From contig JBMSHD010000065.1 in NCBI GenBank assembly GCA_049416425.1, forward strand, positions 1-13,105: DNA of 13,105 bases, written 5' to 3'. This stretch comes from JBMSHD01 sp049416425. GTDB lineage: Bacteria; Pseudomonadota; Gammaproteobacteria; Francisellales; Francisellaceae. Numbering within the stretch: position 1 is the stretch's first letter; each line of letters opens with the position of its first letter. A program made the position numbers and the translations under genes. Shown in pieces: positions 7,053 through 13,105 of the stretch. A model generated the notes under the pieces. That model worked only from the letters and a program-made list of their open reading frames with translations. It was not told the DNA's origin and did not search any database.

Positions 7053-8540
7053 ATGGAACAATATATTCTCACCCTTGATCAGGGTACCACAAGCTCTCGC
7101 GCCATTATCTTCGATAAAAGGGGGCATATCATCGCCATGACTCAGCAGGAGTTCACGCAATTCTATCCCCACCCTGGCTGGGTTGAACATGATCCCAATG
7201 AAATCTGGTACACTCAGGCTGCCGTCGCCGCTGGAGTCATCACCAAAGCCGGCATCAACGGCAAAAACATCGCCGCCATCGGCATAACCAACCAGCGAGA
7301 AACAACGATCGTCTGGGACAGAGATACCGGCAAACCTATCTATAACGCTATCGTCTGGCAAGATAGAAGAACGGCCGATTTCTGCAATCAGTTGAAAAAA
7401 GAAGGACTGGAACAGCTGATCAAAAATAAGACCGGGCTTGTGATCGATGCCTATTTCAGCGCCTCTAAAATCAAATGGATTTTAGATAATGTCAGCGGTG
7501 CCCGCCAGAAAGCAGAAGCTGGAAAACTCTGTTTCGGTACCGTCGACAGCTGGCTTATGGCGAAATTCACCAATCTGAAGCTTCATGCTACCGACTTCTC
7601 CAATGCCTCTCGCACCATGCTGTTTAATATTCACAGCAAACAGTGGGATAAAGATCTTCTTAAACTGTTTGATATTCCGGAATCCATGCTGCCTGAGGTA
7701 CGCCAATCCAGTGAAATCTATAGTCAGACCGCCACCACACTTTTTGCCTCTAAATTACCCATCGCCGGTGTTGCCGGGGACCAACAGGCCGCTCTTTTTG
7801 GTCAGATGTGCATCGAACCCGGTATGCTAAAAACCACTTATGGTACTGGCTGTTTTATGATGATGAATACCGGTGAGCTGCCCTATGACTCAAAAAATAA
7901 TCTCTTGACCACCATTGCCTGGCAGATGGGCGGCAAGACGACTTACGCTTTAGAAGGCAGTGTCTTTATTGGTGGTGCCATTATTCAGTGGTTAAGAGAC
8001 GAGCTCGGCATGATTAAAAATGCCGCCGACAGCGAACAGCTGGCCATGTCTGTCAAAGACAATGGCGGTGTTTATCTGGTGCCAGCATTGGCAGGTCTTG
8101 GCGCTCCTTACTGGGATCAATCGGCCAGAGGAACCATCGTTGGACTGACCCGCGGCAGCTCAAAGGCACATATCACCCGTGCCGCTTTAGAAAGCATCGC
8201 CTACCAGGTCAATGATATCGTCGAGGCCAAAGTCGCCGATACCGGCATTCATGTCAGTGAAATGCGGGTCGATGGCGGCGCCGTTGCCAATAATTTCTTG
8301 ATGCAATATCAGGCTGATATTCTGCAGGCGGCTGTTGTTCGCCCCAAAGTACTTGAAACCACGGCGTTAGGAGCGGCTTATCTTGCTGGTCTTGCCGTCG
8401 GTTTCTGGCAGGATGTCGATCAACTGAAAAAATTGTGGTCACCTGAGAAAGTCTTCACCACCAAGATGCCGATAACAGCGGCTGAAAATCATCTATCACA
8501 CTGGCATAAAGCCGTACAACGTGCAAAAGGATGGCTCTGA
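7053..8540 (+). CDS. glpK: Glycerol kinase
   Basis: A 495-residue cytoplasmic FGGY-family kinase that phosphorylates glycerol to glycerol 3-phosphate with ATP. The N-terminal phosphate loop LTLDQGTTSSRAIIFD (6-21) is textbook. Glycerol-contact residues match E. coli GlpK: Arg82-Glu83 in NQRETT, Tyr134, and Asp243 in AGDQQAALFGQ. The ATP-side motifs YGTGCF (263-268) and the late GGAVANNFLMQYQAD and TALGAAYLAGLAVGFW blocks are present. The glycine-rich GGKGGTR loop that binds the feedback inhibitor fructose 1,6-bisphosphate in E. coli is replaced by ATTLFASK (227-234) and is slightly shorter, so this inhibition may be absent. No glpF, glpD or glpR lies in the window. The ATG lacks a clear Shine-Dalgarno sequence. 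A peroxidase gene follows with a one-base gap, suggesting co-transcription. Confidence 0.97.
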   Translation: MEQYILTLDQGTTSSRAIIFDKRGHIIAMTQQEFTQFYPHPGWVEHDPNEIWYTQAAVAAGVITKAGINGKNIAAIGITNQRETTIVWDRDTGKPIYNAIVWQDRRTADFCNQLKKEGLEQLIKNKTGLVIDAYFSASKIKWILDNVSGARQKAEAGKLCFGTVDSWLMAKFTNLKLHATDFSNASRTMLFNIHSKQWDKDLLKLFDIPESMLPEVRQSSEIYSQTATTLFASKLPIAGVAGDQQAALFGQMCIEPGMLKTTYGTGCFMMMNTGELPYDSKNNLLTTIAWQMGGKTTYALEGSVFIGGAIIQWLRDELGMIKNAADSEQLAMSVKDNGGVYLVPALAGLGAPYWDQSARGTIVGLTRGSSKAHITRAALESIAYQVNDIVEAKVADTGIHVSEMRVDGGAVANNFLMQYQADILQAAVVRPKVLETTALGAAYLAGLAVGFWQDVDQLKKLWSPEKVFTTKMPITAAENHLSHWHKAVQRAKGWL

Positions 8541-8541
8541 T

Positions 8542-9459
8542 ATGAACATCAGCAAACATCAACAAGGTATTACTCAGGATCTGCCACCTGTGGCCTATTA
8601 TCTCTTTTTTAACCTGAAATCGGATCGCTTCGATCTGGCTCAGACGATCGAGAATTTAAAGCGACTGGCCGATGGTTTGCACTGTGTTGTTGGTTTTGGT
8701 CAGGGACTCATGCACTATGCCGATAGCGCCATACCCTATCACCCCTATACAGCAGAAGGCAAAGCTAAAAAATTGTCATCCGCAGCCAATTATGATCTCG
8801 CGCTGTGGTTGAGATCCGATGATGCCGGCATTTGCTTTCATCAAGCCAGACAGCTTGTCGATATTTTGTGCGTAAACTTTGACTGCTGTCATATTATTCG
8901 TGGCTTCACCTATCTGGCGAAACATGATACATCGGGTGAAAAAGACAGCCATGATCTATCCGGTTTTATCGATGGTACCGAAAATCCAAAAGGCGATGAG
9001 ATCATCGATATTGCCATTATTGACGAGAAGATCAAAGGCCTCACCGGCGGAAGCTTTTGGACGCTGCAACAATGGCAGCATAAATTTGACTGGCTCGATG
9101 GCGCCTCCAACCGGCAGAAAGAAGCTGCTATTGGCCGCTCTCTCGATGATAATGAAGAGCTCGAAAATGCCGATCAATCCGCTCATATCAAACGTACCGA
9201 GCAGGAGCGTTTTGACCCTGAAGCGACAATCTGGCGCCGCTCCATGGACTGGGCAGATGACTCTCTCAATGGCGGGCTTATGTTTTCAAGCTTTGCGGCT
9301 TCATTTTATCCCTTTGAAATACAATTAAACGCTATGGTTGGCAACGAAGATGGGATCATCGACGGTGTGTTTAAATTCTCACAAATTCTTCACACCAGCC
9401 ATTTCTTCTGCCCCCCTTTTGTTAAAGGCAAACTGGATCTGTCACTGTTTAATTTCTAA
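8542..9459 (+). CDS. yfeX: DyP-type haem peroxidase, YfeX-like
   Basis: A 305-residue cytoplasmic dye-decolourising-type peroxidase (P/B subclass) with no signal peptide. The distal GXXDG motif reads GFIDGTENP with Asp144. The predicted proximal haem ligand is His215 (AHIKRTEQ) and the distal arginine is Arg232 (WRRSMDW), almost the same numbering as E. coli YfeX (Asp143, His215, Arg232). The C-terminal GLMFSSFAASF block is typical. The family reduces peroxide using various electron donors; release of iron from haem has been proposed for YfeX but is debated. I chose ATG 8542 over the in-frame GTG 8521: it sits one base after the glpK stop with AAGGA ten bases upstream, and the family core begins shortly after it. 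It is probably co-transcribed with glpK, an uncommon pairing. No encapsulin gene or C-terminal encapsulin-targeting tail was recognised. Confidence 0.93.
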   Translation: MNISKHQQGITQDLPPVAYYLFFNLKSDRFDLAQTIENLKRLADGLHCVVGFGQGLMHYADSAIPYHPYTAEGKAKKLSSAANYDLALWLRSDDAGICFHQARQLVDILCVNFDCCHIIRGFTYLAKHDTSGEKDSHDLSGFIDGTENPKGDEIIDIAIIDEKIKGLTGGSFWTLQQWQHKFDWLDGASNRQKEAAIGRSLDDNEELENADQSAHIKRTEQERFDPEATIWRRSMDWADDSLNGGLMFSSFAASFYPFEIQLNAMVGNEDGIIDGVFKFSQILHTSHFFCPPFVKGKLDLSLFNF

Positions 9460-9464
9460 ATTTC

Positions 9465-9473
9465 TGCTATAAT
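9465..9473 (+). promoter_or_regulatory. Extended -10 box upstream of the small membrane protein gene
   Basis: TGC followed by consensus TATAAT (9468-9473) lies six bases after the peroxidase stop and about 32 bases before the next ATG. No convincing -35 box was seen, as is common for extended -10 promoters. It suggests the membrane protein gene is transcribed on its own. Confidence 0.5.
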
Positions 9474-9505
9474 TCGCCACAATCAAGCCAAAAGCCGAAG
9501 CTCAC

Positions 9506-10006
9506 ATGAAAAAACAGGTATCGTCTTTGACCGCCGGCATCGGCGGTCTTATTATTTTTACCATTGGACTTATCATCGATGATCTGCCTGTAAAGTATTT
9601 ATTATTCACCATAGGCGCCGGATTTCTGACACTATCGGCCATCATGCAGAAAGAGTATTTCTTTGCCGGTCTCGAGGCCATTGCCACCATCAACGCCCTA
9701 CTTGCGCTCTCTCTGGTACCGCAGATTACAAATACTATTGTTTTCGTTATCTTAGCGATTTTCTTTACCGCTCTGTATTTAAGACATCACACGCTGAACA
9801 TCACCCGCCTCATCGGCTTTATAGGCCTTGTTTTCCTTTGTATCGGCATCACCGTTGCATCGAATATCAGCATGATTTTGGCCGGCATCAGCCTGAGCGT
9901 TTATGCCCTGTCAGTGCTAAGAGCTGGAATTTCAGTAGGTTGGGTGTTTTTTATTCTCAACATCCTTTTCACCGCCACGGCAATTTATGCCACTGTCTAT
10001 GGATAG
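9506..10006 (+). CDS. Polytopic inner-membrane protein of unknown function
   Basis: I do not recognise this 166-residue protein. It is almost wholly hydrophobic, with about six or seven membrane segments (roughly 8-25, 29-47, 51-71, 76-93, 101-118, 121-139, 143-164) joined by very short loops. Charged residues are few: a lysine pair at the N-terminus, IDDLP after TM1, QKEYF after TM2, YLRHHTLNITR between TM4 and TM5, and LRAG before the last helix. There is no soluble domain, cysteine motif or signature for a known transporter. The ATG has only a poor ribosome site, but the continuous membrane pattern and the extended -10 box upstream support a real gene. It is followed by an intergenic repeat and then queG, so neighbours give no functional hint. 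Confidence 0.8.
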   Translation: MKKQVSSLTAGIGGLIIFTIGLIIDDLPVKYLLFTIGAGFLTLSAIMQKEYFFAGLEAIATINALLALSLVPQITNTIVFVILAIFFTALYLRHHTLNITRLIGFIGLVFLCIGITVASNISMILAGISLSVYALSVLRAGISVGWVFFILNILFTATAIYATVYG

Positions 10007-10018
10007 TGGAAAATAATT

Positions 10019-10091
10019 GGGGAGAGACTATTTATCTCCTCCTTGTATTAAAGGCAAGGCAGAAAGGGAGTTCTACAAATACCGCTGAAAA
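10019..10091. repeat. Intergenic GC-rich dispersed repeat, copy 1 (degenerate)
   Basis: This segment between the membrane protein gene and queG resembles 11281-11351. The first 24 bases match in 21 positions, and all three differences are A here and G in the other copy. The right end agtTCTACaaatacCGCT matches ggTTCTACgaataaCGCT, and the distance between the two blocks is nearly the same (52 versus 51 bases). The arms GGAGA and TCTCC can pair. It lacks the left hairpin found in copy 2. It may act as a transcription end or mRNA stability element, but no uridine run is present. Confidence 0.75.
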
Positions 10092-10135
10092 AATCCAAAA
10101 ACACCACTCACAAACAACATAAAGAATCCAATTAT

Positions 10136-11212
10136 ATGACCATAACCCAAGAACAATGGCAGGACATCCGCCGATTTGCCATCGATTACTTAGGCTTCAG
10201 CGATATTGCCGCCAGTGATTGCAATCTCAATGATTATATCCCCGCTTTCAAGACCTGGCTGGCGCATGACTATCACGCCGATATGAGTTATATGCACAAG
10301 CATGGCAGTAAACGCTATAAACCAGAGCAATTAGTCGAGAATACAAATAGTGTGATCATGGTCAGATTAAACTACCTTCCAGAGACTTATTCTTTTAAAA
10401 ATTTAAGGCAGAAGCTCAAGATGCCGAGTGCAATAGCCGAGATTTCCCGCTATGCATTGGGGCGCGATTATCATAAGGTCATTCGCCATAAGCTGAAAAA
10501 ACTCAATCACTATATCCAAAGCCTGCTGCCTGAGCATCAGGGGCGCGTCTTCACCGATAGCGCACCGGTACTGGAGAAACCACTGGCCGAGAAAAGCGGG
10601 CTTGGTTTTATCGGCAAAAACAGCAATCTGATCGATACACACTCTGGTTCTTTTTTCTTTCTGGGGACAATCTATTCAAATCTTGACTTTTCCAGTTTCA
10701 GCGCCTTGAAACAGGAAGATGGCTGTGGCGGCTGCAAAGCCTGTATCAAGTCTTGTCCCACAGATGCTATTAAAGACGGCAGACTCATCGATGCCAGGCG
10801 CTGCATTTCATATCTCACCATTGAAAACAAGGGGGCAATCCCGATTGAATTTCGTTCGGCAATCGGCAATCGCATCTATGGCTGTGATGATTGCCAGCTG
10901 GTTTGCCCTTTCAATCGACATTCATCAATCACCGGCGAAGCCGATTTTCTCCCCCGAAAATCATTGGCGGCAAAATCACTGCTGGAACTCATTCAATGGA
11001 ATCAACAAACCTTCTATGACAACACCGAGGGTTCCCCGATTCGCCGTATTGGCTTTATCAGCTGGCAGCGTAATATCATCGTCGCCCTTGGTAATGCACC
11101 TCAATCGGCTGAGATCCTGACAATACTTAAGGCTAAAAAAGCCATTGAACAAAACCCTATGCTGACAGAGCACCTGCTCTGGGCCATAGCCCGGCAAAAA
11201 GGGGAAATTTAG
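10136..11212 (+). CDS. queG: Epoxyqueuosine reductase QueG
   Basis: A 358-residue cytoplasmic iron-sulfur and cobalamin enzyme that reduces epoxyqueuosine to queuosine in the wobble position of certain tRNAs, the last step of that pathway. The catalytic region reads FTDSAPVLEKPLAEKSGLG with Asp141, equivalent to Asp134 of E. coli QueG, followed by FIGKNSNLI. Two [4Fe-4S] clusters are indicated by CGGCKACIKSCP (Cys197, 200, 203, 207) and by Cys223 plus GCDDCQLVCPFN (Cys250, 253, 257). The C-terminal part (about 275-358) is a helical repeat region with RRIGFISWQRNIIVALGN. Length is slightly below the E. coli protein (379), with all key residues kept. A weak AAAGAA lies nine bases before the ATG. 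It stands alone between two copies of the intergenic repeat, with no other queuosine gene nearby. Confidence 0.96.
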   Translation: MTITQEQWQDIRRFAIDYLGFSDIAASDCNLNDYIPAFKTWLAHDYHADMSYMHKHGSKRYKPEQLVENTNSVIMVRLNYLPETYSFKNLRQKLKMPSAIAEISRYALGRDYHKVIRHKLKKLNHYIQSLLPEHQGRVFTDSAPVLEKPLAEKSGLGFIGKNSNLIDTHSGSFFFLGTIYSNLDFSSFSALKQEDGCGGCKACIKSCPTDAIKDGRLIDARRCISYLTIENKGAIPIEFRSAIGNRIYGCDDCQLVCPFNRHSSITGEADFLPRKSLAAKSLLELIQWNQQTFYDNTEGSPIRRIGFISWQRNIIVALGNAPQSAEILTILKAKKAIEQNPMLTEHLLWAIARQKGEI

Positions 11213-11251
11213 TATTTTTACGCATTAGTCGTTGAAAATGAGAGTTTATCT

Positions 11252-11351
11252 AACCCCACCTAACCTCCCCTTGATCCCAAGGGGAGGGACTGTTTGTCTC
11301 CTCCCTCTTGTGTTAAGAGGCAGGGAGGGGGTTCTACGAATAACGCTAAAA
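11252..11351. repeat. Intergenic GC-rich dispersed repeat, copy 2 (MITE-like, two hairpins)
   Basis: This is the fuller copy, in the 183-base gap between the convergent queG and kinase genes. Its ends carry short inverted AACCCC (11252-11257) and GGGGTT (11328-11333) motifs, and the homology with copy 1 runs on to about 11351. It has a strong left hairpin (11264-11287) and a second one built on CCTCTT/AAGAGG around 11304-11320, with outer CCTCCCT/AGGGAGG arms. There is no ORF, so it would be a non-autonomous or structural repeat. It could also serve as a two-way transcription barrier. Confidence 0.75.
11264..11287. terminator. Perfect 10-bp hairpin between convergent genes, possible bidirectional terminator
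   Basis: The arms cctccccttg (11264-11273) and caaggggagg (11278-11287) are perfectly complementary around a 4-base loop, atcc. It lies 52 bases after the queG stop and 109 bases beyond the stop of the convergent kinase gene. Neither strand shows a T run after the stem, so it is not a classical intrinsic terminator. The hairpin is certain; its role is inferred. Confidence 0.5.
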
Positions 11352-11395
11352 TAGCCTTAGTATGTCATGCTCTATCACAAAGATTATAATGGTTT

Positions 11396-12859
11396 TTAGA
11401 ACGATGCATGCGGCAGGATCACCCTCATGGTCATCCCAGTGCCAATTCCCTGACTGATCGCTTCAATTCTGCCATCATGAAGACGCACGATTTCCTTGGC
11501 GATCGATAAGCCAAGACCACTGCCTGCCTCACCGGTACCGGCCTGGCGATAAAATCGATCGAAGATGCGATTTAGCTTTTCCACGCGGACACCGATGCCG
11601 CTATCGATGACCTCAAAAATGATATTTTTATTGGTAACATAAGTATAAATGGTCACCTTTCCAGCTTCCGGCGTATAGCGAATGGCATTATCGATTAAAT
11701 TTCTCACCAACACGCTTAACAGCGCCTCACTGCCATAGACCGTGGCTTTTTGGGTGCTGGGCATAAAGGCCAACTCAATCTCTTTTTCCAATGCGCTCAA
11801 CGCCAATACGGCTAATTCATTTTCCGTCAACTGATTAAAATTGATAAACTTCTGATCCGGTAACTCCTGTTGAGGCTCCAGCCGACTCAACGTCAACAGC
11901 TGATCGATAATATAACTGTATCGATTTGCCCCTTTGATAATTCTTTTTATCCTTTCTTTCACCTCATCAATATCATCCAGATTAAGCGCGACCTCCGCCT
12001 GAGTTTTCAAAGCTGCCAAGGGCGTCTTTAACTCGTGCGCTGCATCTCCGGAGAATCGCTTTTCCTTCTCCAGAATTTCATAAAATTTACGAAACAGCAG
12101 ATTCAGCTGATTGAGCAGCGGCATGACTTCAGGCGGTGCCTTTTTAACCGTAATCGGTTCAAGCTTACGCGGGTTTTTTACTGAAATGGCACGACGAATG
12201 ATATCAAGCGGCCTCAAGGCAATCTGGACGATCACAAGCATTGCCAGCAACAAAAATATATACAGTACCAAAAGATCCCACAATGAACTATGAAACAGTG
12301 TCAGAAACACTTGATGTTTGAAATTTGAGCTGACAAACACCACAATACGATAGGGCGTAAGACGACTGTCCATGCTGAAAATATACCAGGTTTGCTTACT
12401 GTCGTCGACCGTTATATTCACCGTCTCAAACTCATTGCTTTTATCTGATTTAAAAGCAATTGTTGGCGCACCGGTGGAATACAACACAACCCGTCCATTG
12501 CTTTTATCATAAACCTGAAAGGCAAAAGAATACTGATAAGTGCTGTCAAACTCGGCGACTCTTGGTGACAGATTGGTACGAATATTGTGTAACATCGTAA
12601 AAGATTTGGCCTCAAGAAGATCGTTTAACTGCTGACGAGAATCGTCTTTCAAGGCCGTCGATAACAACGCATCAACTGCCCTCGCTCCATTGATCATCTG
12701 CATTTTAAACATATGCTCATTCTGACGCTTCATCTGATAATAGTTCAAAAGACCCAATATCAAAATCGAAGAGGTTACCAATATCAACAGACAAAGGCTT
12801 AAAAAACGGCGAATCGACAAGCGATTACTCAAAAACGTGAAATAATTTTGATCTTCCAT
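11396..12859 (-). CDS. Sensor histidine kinase (QseC/PmrB-like), no partner regulator in the window
   Basis: A 487-residue inner-membrane sensor kinase. Residues 1-17 are cytoplasmic, TM1 is about 18-40 (SLCLLILVTSSILILGLL), a periplasmic sensor domain spans about 41-192, TM2 is about 193-214, and a HAMP-like linker follows to about 265. The dimerisation/phosphoacceptor box FSGDAAHELKTPLAAL places the phosphorylated histidine at His275. The ATP-binding domain is complete: N box RNLIDNAIRYTP (Asn387, Asn391), G1 DSGIGV (419-424), F box FDRFYR (433-438) and G2 GSGLGLSI (447-454). An active kinase is expected. The architecture resembles QseC or PmrB, but the signal is unknown. No response regulator gene precedes or follows it here; the gene downstream is convergent. 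Its ATG lacks a Shine-Dalgarno sequence, and a 31-codon ORF with a perfect one ends 26 bases upstream. Confidence 0.95.
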   Translation of the reverse strand: MEDQNYFTFLSNRLSIRRFLSLCLLILVTSSILILGLLNYYQMKRQNEHMFKMQMINGARAVDALLSTALKDDSRQQLNDLLEAKSFTMLHNIRTNLSPRVAEFDSTYQYSFAFQVYDKSNGRVVLYSTGAPTIAFKSDKSNEFETVNITVDDSKQTWYIFSMDSRLTPYRIVVFVSSNFKHQVFLTLFHSSLWDLLVLYIFLLLAMLVIVQIALRPLDIIRRAISVKNPRKLEPITVKKAPPEVMPLLNQLNLLFRKFYEILEKEKRFSGDAAHELKTPLAALKTQAEVALNLDDIDEVKERIKRIIKGANRYSYIIDQLLTLSRLEPQQELPDQKFINFNQLTENELAVLALSALEKEIELAFMPSTQKATVYGSEALLSVLVRNLIDNAIRYTPEAGKVTIYTYVTNKNIIFEVIDSGIGVRVEKLNRIFDRFYRQAGTGEAGSGLGLSIAKEIVRLHDGRIEAISQGIGTGMTMRVILPHASF

Positions 12860-12885
12860 TTATGGCTTTTTTTAATCTATCTGCC

Positions 12886-12981
12886 TCAAAGCATACTGAA
12901 TTTCACGCCAAAGCGGAAATATTTTTCACATAACGAGCTCAAGTTTTTACCGATAGATTTAACCATAACCAATACTCGCAT
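12886..12981 (-). CDS. Candidate 31-codon leader ORF or response-regulator remnant ahead of the kinase
   Basis: A short ORF read by hand: it starts MRVLVMVKSIGKNL and ends FRFGVKFSML, then TGA. It has the best ribosome site in the window, AGGAGG (12992-12987), five bases before the ATG. It lies on the kinase strand and ends 26 bases before the kinase ATG, which has no Shine-Dalgarno sequence of its own. The first residues resemble the opening strand of response regulators (MR-hydrophobic run), and GVKF near the end recalls the GYRF ending of OmpR-type regulators, but the acidic phosphorylation residues are absent. It could be a leader peptide controlling kinase translation, a leftover of a deleted partner gene, or chance. 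Expression is not shown by the sequence alone. Confidence 0.45.
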   Translation of the reverse strand: MRVLVMVKSIGKNLSSLCEKYFRFGVKFSML

Positions 12982-12985
12982 CTTA

Positions 12986-12992
12986 ACCTCCT
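12986..12992 (-). promoter_or_regulatory. Consensus Shine-Dalgarno AGGAGGT of the 31-codon ORF
   Basis: Minus-strand AGGAGGT with five bases from AGGAGG to the ATG at 12981. Most other starts in the window have weak or no such sites, so this one stands out and argues that the short ORF, or its recent ancestor, is or was translated. Confidence 0.6.
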
Positions 12993-13014
12993 GAACCCTG
13001 AAATAATTTTTTTA

Positions 13015-13023
13015 ACTTTATCA
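13015..13023 (-). promoter_or_regulatory. Weak extended -10 candidate for the leader ORF and kinase
   Basis: On the minus strand TGA-TAAAGT (TGA at 13023-13021, hexamer 13020-13015) matches the extended -10 form seen elsewhere in this window, but only four of six hexamer bases fit and no -35 was found. Transcription would begin near 13008. Confidence 0.25.
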
Positions 13024-13085
13024 CGCCCCAAAATGATACCCCTTGTAATATGCTGAAAACTCCCCAAAAAATTGAAAACCTTGTA

Positions 13086-13104
13086 CAATGGCGTTGAACC
13101 ATTG
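13086..13104. repeat. Inverted repeat caatgg/ccattg at the right edge
   Basis: Two perfect 6-bp arms (13086-13091 and 13099-13104) flank a 7-base loop upstream of the kinase. It could be an operator or part of a structure continuing past the window. No gene was recognised in 12982-13105. Confidence 0.3.
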
Positions 13105-13105
13105 A

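Noticed and set aside
8521..8541. In-frame GTG start for the peroxidase seven codons upstream
   Set aside because: It would overlap glpK by 20 bases and add residues outside the family core, while ATG 8542 has AAGGA ten bases upstream.
8879..9328. 149-codon plus-strand frame inside the peroxidase gene
   Set aside because: Overlaps the conserved haem-binding region of the DyP peroxidase in another frame and encodes no recognisable motif.
10719..11120. 133-codon plus-strand frame inside queG
   Set aside because: Overlaps the iron-sulfur motifs of QueG in another frame and has no independent support.
13072..13105. Possible plus-strand promoter (TTGAAA ... TACAAT) at the right edge
   Set aside because: Spacing between the two hexamers is only six bases and no -35 fits TACAAT at 16-18 bases; nothing downstream is visible to support it.
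1..13105. tRNA, rRNA, CRISPR arrays, insertion sequences or prophage genes
   Set aside because: No cloverleaf, repeat-spacer pattern, transposase or phage protein was recognised; the only repeats are the short intergenic elements listed.

Overview
The window looks like chromosomal DNA of a gammaproteobacterium with moderate GC content. The evidence is the gene types: DsbB, two HAE1-type RND drug pumps, a YfeX-like DyP peroxidase, cobalamin-dependent QueG and a QseC/PmrB-like kinase. From memory, the order dsbB - membrane fusion protein - RND pump is also found in Francisella, so a relative from that broad branch is plausible; this is inference only, and the base composition seems higher than Francisella itself. 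No phage genes, transposase, CRISPR array, rRNA or tRNA was recognised.

Layout. Positions 1-1872 (minus strand) hold a membrane fusion protein gene followed by an RND permease gene that runs off the left edge; the two overlap by ATGA. A 255-base divergent intergenic region (1873-2127) carries back-to-back promoter candidates and two inverted repeats. Positions 2128-6983 (plus strand) hold a compact operon: dsbB, a second membrane fusion protein (start inside the end of dsbB) and a second, complete RND permease. After 69 bases with an extended -10 promoter candidate come glpK (7053-8540) and, one base after its stop, a YfeX-type DyP peroxidase (8542-9459). A small polytopic membrane protein of unknown function (9506-10006) has its own extended -10 box. 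It is separated from queG (10136-11212) by a copy of a GC-rich intergenic repeat. A second, longer copy of that repeat lies between queG and a convergent sensor histidine kinase (11396-12859, minus strand). Upstream of the kinase is a 31-codon ORF with a perfect AGGAGG ribosome binding site and no recognisable response regulator gene, then the right window edge.

Function. The left half is envelope biology: two tripartite efflux systems without a TolC-type channel in the window, with periplasmic disulfide formation tied by translation to one of them. The middle is glycerol phosphorylation plus a cytoplasmic haem peroxidase. The right half is tRNA queuosine modification and a two-component sensor whose partner must be encoded elsewhere or beyond the edge. 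The points most worth checking are the 31-codon ORF ahead of the orphan kinase, the two-copy repeat family, the missing quinone-contact arginine in DsbB and the missing fructose-1,6-bisphosphate loop in GlpK.
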